Source: Magicicada septendecula | Lineage: Eukaryota; Arthropoda; Insecta; Hemiptera; Cicadidae | DNA: 64,000 bases | Direction: 5' to 3' | NCBI GenBank assembly: GCA_034769895.1 | Contig: CM068375.1 | Coordinates: 255,295,542-255,359,541, forward strand | Part shown: positions 10,741 through 19,702 of the stretch, one piece after another | How the letters are laid out: every line of letters starts with the position of its first letter | Numbering within the stretch: position 1 is the first letter of the stretch | The notes under the pieces: model-generated | What the model saw: only the letters and a program-made list of their open reading frames with translations | What the model was told of the DNA's origin: nothing | Databases searched by the model: none | Translations under genes and position numbers: made by a program

Positions 10741-11469
10741 ATGGCTAAATCATCATCTGTAGATATGGCAGCAATTGAGCAACTGTTTAAACAGTTGACC
10801 ACTAAAATGGATGAAAATAAGAGTCAATTGTCTAGTGAAATAAAAGATACTAATAATAAAATCGAAATTACTAATAGTAAAATTGAAAGTACAAGTAGTC
10901 AATTAAATAGTAAAATTGATGAAAATAATAAAAGTTTAGAAGAAAGTAATCAAAAATTAATAACAGATGTTAATAATAAAATTGAACAAACTAATAAATA
11001 TTTGTCCAGTGAAATGAAACAAATAAATGAAAATTTGTGTAGCCAAATAGAACAAAGTAGTAAAGAGACTACATTTAAAATAGACGAAGAAATAGCAAAT
11101 TTAGCTATTAACCTAGCTGGTAAAATAGATGAGAGTAATAATAGATTTGATAAGCATACCGAAGAGGTTAAAACTACCTTAGAAGAATTTAGAAAACAAG
11201 TAAACACTAATTTTCGCCGTCAAGACGAAAAGCTAAATAAATTTGGAAATGAATTACATGAAAGGTTAGAACAAAAAGTAACCCTCATTAATCAACAATT
11301 CAGTGAAGTAACTGCTGAATTAAAAACACAATCGCTTCTAAATAAAGAAGAAATCCAAAATATTAGGGAAGAGTGTACCCAACTGGGTGTAAATATTAAT
11401 GAAGTTAAGAAACAGGTAGAGAGTAAGGCTACAGTGACGAAGTACATAAAAAGGTGGAACAACAGTTAA
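10741..11469 (+). CDS. gag: T unit 3: N-terminal coiled-coil Gag ORF
   Basis: Identical in predicted protein to 4744-5472 across all 242 residues as far as I can see. This is the last complete ORF of the array. Confidence 0.8.
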   Translation: MAKSSSVDMAAIEQLFKQLTTKMDENKSQLSSEIKDTNNKIEITNSKIESTSSQLNSKIDENNKSLEESNQKLITDVNNKIEQTNKYLSSEMKQINENLCSQIEQSSKETTFKIDEEIANLAINLAGKIDESNNRFDKHTEEVKTTLEEFRKQVNTNFRRQDEKLNKFGNELHERLEQKVTLINQQFSEVTAELKTQSLLNKEEIQNIREECTQLGVNINEVKKQVESKATVTKYIKRWNNS

Positions 11470-11563
11470 AGGTAATGCGGGAGGATCTGACTAAAGCAAT
11501 GAAGTCACAGCAAACCAAAGTAGTGAGGTGTGGCGGCTATAAGGAAGAACCGGAAAACCTTGC
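11454..11563 (+). pseudogene. gag: T unit 3: truncated start of second Gag ORF
   Basis: About 36 residues of the capsid ORF match unit 2, then homology ends at 11563. The open frame continues into unrelated sequence to 11783. The breakpoint marks the downstream limit of the array. Confidence 0.8.
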
Positions 11564-13080
11564 GGAGCGTTGTACCACATTTTTTACACTTAGCTCTGTG
11601 TCCTTTTCTGCCTCCCTCATTTTTGAGTTCATCGTATACAGCCACACTAAATCTCTTTTTCGTCCACTCATTGTAGCGCATCAGTTCACTTCTGAACAGC
11701 AAATGAAAATTACACGTCTCTTTCTCATACAAGTGTATAACGTTCTGGAGATTGTGCTCCACGTTTGGATGCGCCAAATATAATGTTTGCTAACAACTGC
11801 ACCACGTTGATGGTGACAAATATAACGTTTTTGTGGAGTCCCCTTCTTTTCGGGGTTTTTTATATACGGAGTTTTAATTTCACTTTTGTGCTAAATATAA
11901 AAATTCTTAATTCTACAGTGTGATTGCGTCTAATAAATAAGTATATCTGCTCGTTTAATTTGTGAAATCAATAATTACTTTTGAGCGCCAGAGCAGAGAA
12001 CCTCAGGGAGATCAAATAAGGACACTTTCTCGTTCAGATTCTAATAATACTTATATTGATTCTTTCATAATACAGACATGTGAATTAAAATTCTAATACT
12101 CCATACTATGTGACAGTACAATAATCTTGATGTCAGAATTATGGTATGAGTGGTAACAAATTATCGGATTTTATTGTATCACACACACACTCACATGCAT
12201 GGAGAGAACAATTTCCTTTGTGAAGAGACAACTACGCATATTCAAATAGATCACCACGATTCCAAGGTCAGGAGCCGACGTGCGGAGATGAACGTACGAA
12301 ATGGCCATCCAAGTAGAAATAGATCGTAAATAGGCACTCTCATTGGTCCAGAAGACGGGACGTCATTAAAATAAGTGATGACCTAACGAACAATGACATG
12401 ACAACAGGGCGTGAGCCAATTCCAAACAGTAGACAATGACGTGGATGCTCTAACACATACACAAAATATGTGCTTTGCATCTCCACAGTTCCTTACAACT
12501 CATCAAGATGTCTACACGCTAAATTTGTGGCTGGCACAGTTTCGCCAGTAAAAGTGTTCTTTTACTGATTTAAAATGTAATTAACAGTACAAGTAATGTA
12601 GCACAGTTAACTGCTATTTGAGATGTAATTAGATTCAGTGTAACAAGGGAACAAAACGAGATTATGAGAGATGCCGAACACCTGGCCAAACGGAGAACAT
12701 CGGAAGGGAGACCGCAACTAATAATCAGGAAAGTGCAAACTAATTAACTGTTATTCTTTGGTGAAAATGAGCTCTAAATATAAATCCAAAATTTACAAAA
12801 GGTACCGATCATATAACATGGGGGAAAGAGTGTGTGTGTGTGTGCGTAAGAATATGTTTGTACTCATAAATTATTAATCAGCAAATTGAGGCATTGGTTT
12901 CTGTCATTTACTAAAGAGAAATAAGAACGAGAGAACTGCAGTCTGTTGGAGAAGTATGGTAATAAACCAGACATACCATCAAATAATGAAATTAGTGTAC
13001 TCAGTATTGATAGAGGAGTAGAAATCACGTAGCTAGTGATGGTAAGACGCCATTTTGTTGTATTGTAATATGTAACTCAG
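11564..13080. other. Unassigned sequence beside the array
   Basis: No recognisable gene. On the minus strand an open frame (11777 down into the gag remnant) has a CKKCG cysteine pair preceded by basic residues. That is faintly like the cysteine-rich tail of some transposases, but too short to name. Short CA/TG runs occur at about 12180 and 12830. Otherwise AT-rich with nothing clear. Confidence 0.35.
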
Positions 13081-13087
13081 AAAAGGT

Positions 13088-13947
13088 ATGATATTAAATT
13101 CAGTATATGTCCACACTAAAGTTGTTCAAATCATTGTTTCGTATACCTCTCTTGTTTCTAAATCTCGCTGCAACGAAACCCTGGACCCTAGAGAAGAAAT
13201 TCAATTGGAATCTAAATCATGCACTAAAACCGAGAAATTTATGGTAAGTAGATGTTTGTTTTTTTTATTGTATGTTATTACCATAAAATACAAGAATAAA
13301 ATATGTGAAAAGTAGCGGATTGTTGACAATTTGCGCCCAGAACAGTGACTTAATTATCGGATTGTTGACAACTACACATTCTTTATTTTGTATCAATTGA
13401 CTTATCAATTGTCAAGCTGATAATTACTTATTAAAACAATAGGTTACTTGATTCACTAATCTTTAGAATTACAATTGCTCACCATATAAATTGAATTACT
13501 AGTTTGAAAAATTACATTTACTCACACAACATAAATATTTAATCGGTATCATTTTAAGGCACATAATATTCTATCAACCATTATGAATTTCTTAACATAC
13601 TAACATTTGCGTGTAAATTAACCTCTTCCTTACTTCCAATGGTTACTATGTCTTAATTTATTTATTACGTTTTGTTATATAAAGAATTAGCTATATCTAC
13701 ACATCTACTTATTATTCTTCTTGACGTGTCATAATACATAAATTACTTTGCTTAGGATCTGAACGAACTGTGGGGTCTTTTAGAATGAGATGAGTTAAGT
13801 TCGGTAGACATTAATTACTATGTTTGAAAATAATTGGTTATAAATTGTTATTATAGAATTGTGTTATTTGTTTTGCAGGATTCCTCTGATATGACTGGTG
13901 TTTCCACTTTGATCAATACACTTCACTCCACTAATAAGCACCTTTGA
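13088..13947 (+). other. Possible two-exon mini-ORF with good splice sites
   Basis: An ATG frame from 13088 reaches 13243 (codon boundary), where ATG|GTAAGT is a near-consensus donor. A T-rich acceptor, TTTTGCAG, ends at 13878. Joining the two keeps the frame and adds 22 codons to a TGA at 13945-13947, for a total of about 74 residues. The intron would be 635 bases. The residues do not resemble a family I know, and the first exon could begin later, for example after an AG near 13190. It may be a host transcript or noncoding RNA. Confidence 0.3.
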
Positions 13948-13990
13948 TTTATCACTTTTGTAACATACGTTCGCGTTATACAATCGACGC

Positions 13991-14121
13991 GCACATAGAT
14001 ATAAATATCTTCTTGTTTCGTACTTACGGGCACATAATAAATATCTTCTTGTTTCGTACTTACGCGCACATAATAAATATCTTCTTGTTTCATACTTACG
14101 CGCACATAATAAATATGTTGT
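13991..14121. repeat. 36-bp tandem repeat, about 3.5 copies
   Basis: Units begin GCACATA at 13991, 14030, 14066 and 14102. The last three are spaced exactly 36, and the first unit has 3 extra bases. Each contains ATATCTTCTTGTTTCGTACTTACG. Because 36 is a multiple of three, both strands give periodic 12-residue ORFs, which is an artefact of the repeat. Confidence 0.85.
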
Positions 14122-14981
14122 TTTCCTTTCACAGTACTATTTATTCTTCCGACTCTTTATCATAACAATTTAGACATTATGTATAAGTTTAGAGTACGTT
14201 GCCGTTATAATTACATTAATGGAGTTATTTACTGAGTGACTTAGACTCCTACCCATTAGACTTTGATAGACTCCTTCGACTAGCGACTAATAGTAGTAAC
14301 GGTAGTGGTAGCAGTACTAGTAGTGATTTTTATACCATGTTCTCTTTTTATAGTTTACTTGGAGGTGCCCTTTCTTCCATCATAGCTAATTCCTTTCCCA
14401 TTGGTTCTATTTTGAAAATTTCCCCGGTTTGTTTGAATATACCCATTCAGACATCATAATTCTTTCGCGCTACATAGTGATGCTACGGCTTATTGGTCAA
14501 TGTGTTCGGGCACGAAGTTTTACCGCGTGGCCGCTTAAATTGCTAAAAACGACGCTACTTCCTAACTTTCACACTTTATGTTGGGGTGAATCCCATTGTG
14601 TTTTGAAGGACATCGCCTCGCCTTTCTAACGGGACTTACGCATTTTTTGCTGTTTCGATCATACAAAGCACTTTTATGTTTTTATGACATGCAAGGTACA
14701 GGCTCTATTATATTTCTATTTGGCTGGCGACAGACTGTCGGCGCACTTGGCCTCACCCTGTCTCTTCTTATACTACATATTTTCTTTTTACATACATAAC
14801 AATTTCTTACTTACTATTACTGTTCAGCATTCAATCATACATTATTAATAATTGTATATCATATTTGCTTAATTATTTGCATAACTTGTAAAGTTATGTT
14901 ACAAGTGTATTCGGGGAATCACGTACGCCAAGATTTAGGGAATCCCATATGCCACGAATTCGGGGAATCACGTTAGGGTAT
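14122..14981. other. Intergenic sequence without clear features
   Basis: No supported gene. A short run of AGTAGT/GGTAGT triplets lies near 14285-14320. TTCGGGGAATCACGT occurs twice, near 14911 and 14959, with a third diverged copy between. Confidence 0.4.
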
Positions 14982-15045
14982 GTACACACTAGGCGCACGC
15001 GTGCGACCGCTCGCGTGCGAAAGCATACGTTCACTCAGTGTGTAC
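14982..15045. repeat. CpG-rich nested inverted repeat
   Basis: GTACACACT at 14982 pairs with AGTGTGTAC at 15037-15045, and inside it CGCACGCG pairs with CGCGTGCG. The neighbourhood to about 15260 is unusually GC- and CpG-rich for this window and carries several meaningless overlapping ORFs. It may be the end of a small inverted-repeat element or a CpG island; I cannot tell. Confidence 0.45.
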
Positions 15046-15431
15046 GTCAAAACGAAGGCGAACGAACGCATTCGTTTGCCTGCGCTCGTGTTCGCTTGGG
15101 AGGCGGTACATCAAAGAAAAATTCGGACCGCACGTGCTCGGCTTGGTCATAATGTGTACATCAGCAAGAACGCTTTCTCTCTTCTTTCTCGCTTTCTCCT
15201 CAAGAACGCTTTCTGTTTTGTATTCTGCTTCAAATGCTTTTGCGCGCGCGCTATTTAAATTTAAATAATGTTTGTTAGTGTTTCTTTTTTTTATAAGTAT
15301 AATCTTACAAAAAATTAATAAAAACCAATTTGGTTTTTTCTAAAAAAACCCAAGTGGTTTAAACCTGCCAACCCTGTTCTTATCAAACTTCTTCTGATTG
15401 GGTTTGTGTTCAACCATCTTCAAATAATTAT

Positions 15432-15716
15432 GTGGCTGCAAATTATGATGGTAACTGGTATTTTGGACTAGTAAAAACTATCTTCAGTGAAGAAGAAGAT
15501 GCGGAAATTCTTTTTCTCCACTCTTCAGGACCAGCTGCATCTTTTTATTGGCCTCAAAGAAAAGATTCGTGCATAGTGCCTTTAAAACACATCATCAGTA
15601 TAGTAGACGCACCTCAATCAAGTGGCACTGGAAGAATGTATTATTTCAAAAAAGATTGTGTGAAAAAAACTGAAAGCTGTTGGATGAAGTGGAAAAAGTA
15701 TTTCAATCAGCATTAA
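15432..15716 (+). CDS. C-terminal exon of a K-family transposase (partial)
   Basis: The frame is open upstream of 15432 to about 15390. It encodes a 95-residue module with YDGNWYFG near the start, then a strand-rich stretch with SSGPAASFYW. The same module (YDGQWWIAEV and PPGPRTSFN) forms the C-terminus of the transposase at 19460-21832, so the two are homologous but well diverged. The stop is followed by AATAAA near 15767, so this is a plausible last exon. The body of the transposase is missing upstream. Alternatively it is a domesticated host exon; nothing here decides it. Confidence 0.55.
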   Translation: MAANYDGNWYFGLVKTIFSEEEDAEILFLHSSGPAASFYWPQRKDSCIVPLKHIISIVDAPQSSGTGRMYYFKKDCVKKTESCWMKWKKYFNQH

Positions 15717-15719
15717 CAT

Positions 15720-16340
15720 ATATTAAAAAGACAAACAACACACAATATTGGATGTGTATTTTGAACAATAAATTGTGTTTAACGTAAGTACTCAATCATC
15801 TTTTGAATTTTAAAAGATATTCTTCTGTTGTGCACAGTAATTAAACATGTTAAAAAGCCGACTATATTTTTTAATTATCTAATAGCCTATATATTTAAGA
15901 GTATTTTAAAACAAATTTGAGCATTCAATCATGTCTGAGACTCTAGATATTGTGGTTTTTGTAAAACAAAACACCCGTTTCTTAAATTTCTAAAAAATTA
16001 TATTTAAATATTTTTAGTTTTTTGAGGGATTGAAATAGGTTAATGAGAGCATTTTTCGCTGCTTTTAGGTATAACACACAAACTTCCTGCAAAATTTCAT
16101 GATGATATCTTGAATAGTTTTCAAGAAAAATATTTTTAAAGTTGTGAATGCACGTTAAAGGCGCGATTTCCAAGGCTTCGGATAGCGCCAAATTAAAAAA
16201 ACTAAAAAATTAATAAAAAAAACTATAAATGATAGATCAAAAATATTTTGCATGTGTTATCAGGATAGTAACAGAATCAATTGTGTCATGTTTCATCAAA
16301 ATCTGAGGAGGTGGGTGTCATGACCTGGGTGACTTGACAT
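15720..16340. other. Remnant of a second long-TIR transposon end (tentative)
   Basis: T- and A-run-rich sequence with phrases such as ttgcaggaagtttgtg (minus strand). These recall the inverted repeats of the element at 18336-23198, and the block directly follows a homologous transposase exon. The resemblance is loose and no matching left end was found. Confidence 0.3.
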
Positions 16341-16649
16341 GGTTAAAAAATATTTTTATGTATACTGTTTGGTTGTGGATTGGTATACAATTGGCTTGCT
16401 TAGTAAAGTTCACTGTAATAAACAATAGAAAGTTAACTAAGAAGCGTTTCTAGCCAATAATAATATGTAGAAACATTTCTAGGTATTTAAGTCGGGAAAC
16501 AATTGTAGATAGTCGTTCAGTTCAAAGCAGTTACTTGTAATGTAGATGTAGGTGTTATGAAATGTTGATTGGAACCTTGCACCATGAATGAATTTGTTTT
16601 CTATTGTAGCACAAGAAGTGTGTTTCTACTACTTTTACCAGCCAGTGCT

Positions 16650-16738
16650 GTTCTCCCCCTCCCTCCCTCCTCTCCCCCTCCCTCCCTTCTATCCGCCTCT
16701 CACCCCCCTCTCTATCTCTTTTTTTTTTTTTTTTTGTA
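16650..16738 (+). repeat. Polypyrimidine C/T tract
   Basis: About 60 bases of CCCTCC-type repeats run into a T17-type tract ending TGTACAG. It lies 50 bases upstream of the splice acceptor at 16789 and may be part of that intron's pyrimidine tract. The open frame through it is low-complexity and not a gene. Confidence 0.7.
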
Positions 16739-16789
16739 CAGGAGCTGTGTATATTATTTGCTAAAAGGTGGCCATTAATTTTTTTTCAG

Positions 16790-16897
16790 AGTAATCCATC
16801 AACTAGTAAATCAAAAAGTAAAGGTTTAAAAAATGAAGCTAAACAGAAAAAATTACAGCAGGAGCAATGGGAAGAATGGAAACAAAAGGATTCTGAG
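16790..16897 (+). CDS. GKAP1: Internal exon, probable GKAP1 (G kinase-anchoring protein 1)
   Basis: A 108-base exon (36 codons, phase 0 at both ends) lies between an acceptor (TTTTTTTTCAG ending 16789) and a donor (GAG|GTTTGT at 16898). It encodes a charged Ser/Lys-rich start followed by QEQWEEWKQKDSE. That resembles the vertebrate GKAP1 segment EENWQEWRQRDEQ, which precedes the helical region that binds cGMP-dependent protein kinase I at the Golgi. No other exon of the gene is visible in the window, so the introns here must be long and filled with transposons. The family call rests on one short motif. The exon itself is well supported by splice sites and clean frame. Confidence 0.55.
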
Positions 16898-17079
16898 GTT
16901 TGTGGTTTTAAAATTTATGTATACTCTGAATTAATATTGTTTCGGAATTTAATTGTTCATAATTCTAAATAGATTTAGATTTTATAAAGTTTTATATTTT
17001 ATAAACAGATCTGTATTTTATAAAGTCTGCCTAGTTGTACCAGCCATGCAATATGTGGAGGAAAATAGCTTACTTAGCA

Positions 17080-18300
17080 TATTAGGGATGTAGTACCCTT
17101 CAAAGCACTTTCATTAGGACTTCACATATGTCTCTCCATCGTTTCTTCCATTTATTGAAACAGTGTGCAAAATTCTCTTTCATATCACGATCAGTTGTCT
17201 TATTGCAGTCTCCTGAATCTTGTACACCATGTCTCATGAAATCTCCTCTCTTTTATTCGTGATTTTTTTTAAATTTTGCAAACAGCCCGGAACAAGAGGG
17301 AGCCAAATCAGGACTCCAAGATGATATTGTTACGATATTACAGAACAATCTACGGGTTTCTCGAATATTCCAGAAGAATCTGGCTATAATGTTGTGTGCG
17401 TTTGTGATTTCAACATGCATTCGCGAGACTTTTCTAGATGCCGCCAGCCGCGCAGACTGTGTCAAGGCTGCAATCAATTACGTTGTAGTGTAGAGCTAAT
17501 GCGTAGTATGTGGAATGTTCTGGATTTTCTGCAGAGTATAAATAAAGTACTCAGTGATGCTCAGTCAGTTTGTTTTGCGATTTATTGGAATGCGGTTCAT
17601 AGTATTATAGTTAGTTATTGTCGGGCAATTACATAGTGATTACATAGTACGTTTAAGTGGCGATATACACAGTGCGGTTTGAAGTATTGTGGCAAAGTAT
17701 TACGTGTTTTTTAATTGTTCGAGACAATTGTAATACAATTGTGTTTTATATCAGTTAACATTTTCATTGAGTGTGAACAATTTTTATTTGATTTGTTGTA
17801 AGAGACTCTTGTTAATTACAGACTGTTTAATTGTGATAATTAAAGCTGGTGATTAGTGTGTAATTGGTGTCTTGTATTTTCTTTTCCACTGTACCATACG
17901 ACGATCAGTAGACCATCGTAACAATATGATGTTTTTCCAAGAAATATTGTATCAGGTATGCAGAATGTGTAGGTCCATTATCATGGTGAATGTACCAGTC
18001 ACCATATGCCCACAACTGCTTCCAATTTATCTTCACTGCATCCTTCAACCTGCAAAGAAATTTTGGGCAGTACTCCTTAGTTATTGTCAGGTCTAGAGAA
18101 GTGTACTTATACCTTCATGGTTGAAATAAGTTGGCATAGCGTGACGTTGTTTCCTGAATGTGGATTCCTGCCCATCTTGAAAGTATTGATATCTCACTTT
18201 AATTTGAGGATGACTTATGGAATCCTCTCCAGAGGCCCTGTTAATCATGTGAACGGTTTCCGTAGATGAATGTCAAAGTTAATTAAGCAAAATGTAATGC
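17080..18300 (-). pseudogene. Decayed mariner transposase, split by a solo LTR
   Basis: Read on the minus strand from about 18280 down, the sequence gives a broken mariner-type DDE/D protein. A WYIHHDNGPTHSA motif (second catalytic Asp block) lies near 17990. After the LTR it resumes with SWSPDLAP (17290-17320), the hallmark of the third catalytic Asp. Below that comes a C-terminal helix with FNKWKKRW near 17150. Stops and frame changes occur throughout. The solo LTR at 17328-17923 sits exactly between the two motif blocks, so it inserted into an existing mariner copy. Confidence 0.75.
17328..17923 (+). mobile_element. Solo LTR (596 bp) with ATAT target duplication
   Basis: It begins TGTTACGAT and ends ATCGTAACA, a perfect 9-base terminal inverted repeat of the TG...CA type. 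ATAT occurs directly before (17324-17327) and after (17924-17927). A core promoter is visible: TATAAATA at 17537-17544 and a TCAGT initiator near 17565. No internal region is present, so it is the product of LTR-LTR recombination. Length, 4-bp duplication and promoter fit a Ty3/gypsy element. Orientation is taken from the promoter. Confidence 0.88.
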
Positions 18301-18335
18301 AGATTTGCTGATCAACTTGCTTAGCAATTGTGAAT

Positions 18336-19143
18336 GGGAAATTCCATACCAAGTGGTTCCAGAAAAAAAATAATTGGTTGGGTTGCTTGACCATCTCAGA
18401 AAAAATTTATATTTGGTAGGTGGATTCCCTTATGTTTTGGGGGCTCAAAAATATTTTTTTCAAATTTTTACTGTTTACCATTTGGAAATGGTGGCCATAT
18501 TTGTTTTAGGCCGCACGCTATTTTTCGTGTTTGCAGGCATCTACGATTTCTTAAATTATACAGCAATGGGTTGCCCTAGCCCTTTCAAATAAACTGCATT
18601 GAGTTCAGTACACTCTGGCCTACAAAATAAAACCATCATTACCGAGCTAGATGTATTTCTTAATATATTTTTTACAGCTCAAAATTATTGGTCGCAAATT
18701 GGCAAAATTCAATTTTTGAAGGGTAATTTTTCAAAGAAGGAATAATTTCTCAGCCTTAATCTTTTTTCTGCTGTTACACTACACAGTATAGCTACTTTTT
18801 ATAAAGTATTAATGGTGAGAAGCTTAGCCTTAAAAAAATATGCCCTTTTAAAAAAACCAATTTTTGATTTTTTTTCAAAGTTTCACCTGCAATATCTTTG
18901 TTGGGGGACCAGTTAAAAATCTGAAAATTGCACACATAAAAAGTCTTTATGATATCAAACTTCAGTTTAAATTTCAACTTTGAGATTCAACTGGAAGTTA
19001 GTAAAAAAAATTTTCAATTTGAGCCAAAAATACGTTATTTTCACATCCGCGATATGTGGGCTAATAACAGTAGGTATAGTAATTTTATGATTAAAGCATA
19101 TCCAATCAAAGATAACTAATTATAATAACATAGGATTTTGAAT
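18336..19143 (+). repeat. Left terminal inverted repeat of K
   Basis: Matches the reverse complement of 22404-23198 with scattered differences. Similarity ends at TAGGATTTTGAAT (19131-19143). It contains an open frame (18374-18592) that also appears inverted in the right repeat, with one residue different. Shared DNA, not coding selection, explains it. Confidence 0.85.
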
Positions 19144-19459
19144 AAAATGCAGGTTATATTGTTCTAATATTGTATAATGTTACATATAAAAGGCATAATG
19201 AAATTCAAAATTTTATAAAGTTACAAAATCAACTAGAAGTAAAATGTTTTTGATTGTCCCATTGAGCTTTCAGGGAATTTATCACGTAATTTAAAATAAA
19301 TCAACTGACAACAAACAATGCCTTCTCACCTTCAATTAGTTTTTACTTAATTGTTCATTCATCTTTTGTGAAATTTCTTCGCATAGTTTGGGCGTTAGAT
19401 TAAAAGTTCTCCCAGTTACAGTGGTAAATTCCAGAGGAGTCAGCTTCTTCAGTATATTT

Positions 19460-19702
19460 TTAATTGGCATCCAAACTTGGTCTTTTCATTTTATTGAATG
19501 AGGTCCTTGGTCCTGGTGGGTGATAAAATGTAACATGCACATCTTGGTTTTGATTATTAATATTATCTACTTCCGCAATCCACCATTGTCCATCGTAAAT
19601 ACAAGCCACTACATCTTTATTTTGAAGTGTTAATGGTACAAATTTTCCAGTTGTATGAAGTTCACTATCAGGTGATGTTGATGTGAACTTACATATAAGC
19701 AA
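19460..19702 (-). CDS. K transposase, C-terminal module (third fragment)
   Basis: 80 residues in a different frame from the main ORF and overlapping its end. They contain YDGQWWIAEV and HPPGPRTSF, the same module as at 15432-15716. It should follow GTRSSH of the main ORF, so a small frame change lies between about 19700 and 19740. The role of the module is unknown; its aromatic, strand-rich look is SH3/Tudor-like, which is inference only. Confidence 0.65.
   Translation of the reverse strand: MLICKFTSTSPDSELHTTGKFVPLTLQNKDVVACIYDGQWWIAEVDNINNQNQDVHVTFYHPPGPRTSFNKMKRPSLDAN

Larger units (their letters stand above)
1..11563 (+). repeat. Tandem head-to-tail array of a Ty3/gypsy-type retroelement (T)
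   Basis: Bases from 1 onward recur from 6001 onward with a 6000-base offset, drifting to 5997 after small indels, and stay nearly identical until 11563, where the similarity stops abruptly. The order is gag C-terminus, pro, pol, LTR block with primer site, full gag, pro, pol, LTR block, and a gag truncated after the second ORF has begun. Each interval between pol and gag holds only one LTR-like block, so neighbouring units share an LTR, as expected after unequal LTR recombination or tandem duplication. Both units lack integrase and share the same gag frame change, so these features predate the duplication. Seen directly; the mechanism is inferred. Confidence 0.9.

Noticed and set aside
13923..14165. 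Periodic 12-residue ORFs on both strands
   Set aside because: Product of a 36-bp tandem repeat. The spacing also excludes a CRISPR array, since units abut with no unique spacers.
14949..15268. Three overlapping plus-strand ORFs in the CpG-rich stretch
   Set aside because: All three frames are open because of high GC and few stops; no domain or codon signal.
16569..16778. ORF through the C/T tract
   Set aside because: Leu/Pro/Phe low-complexity translation of a polypyrimidine repeat.
17394..17636. ORF inside the solo LTR
   Set aside because: Spans the LTR promoter region; no protein family.
18374..18592. ORF in the left K inverted repeat, repeated inverted at 22953-23170
   Set aside because: Explained by the inverted repeat itself; low complexity, outside the transposase unit.
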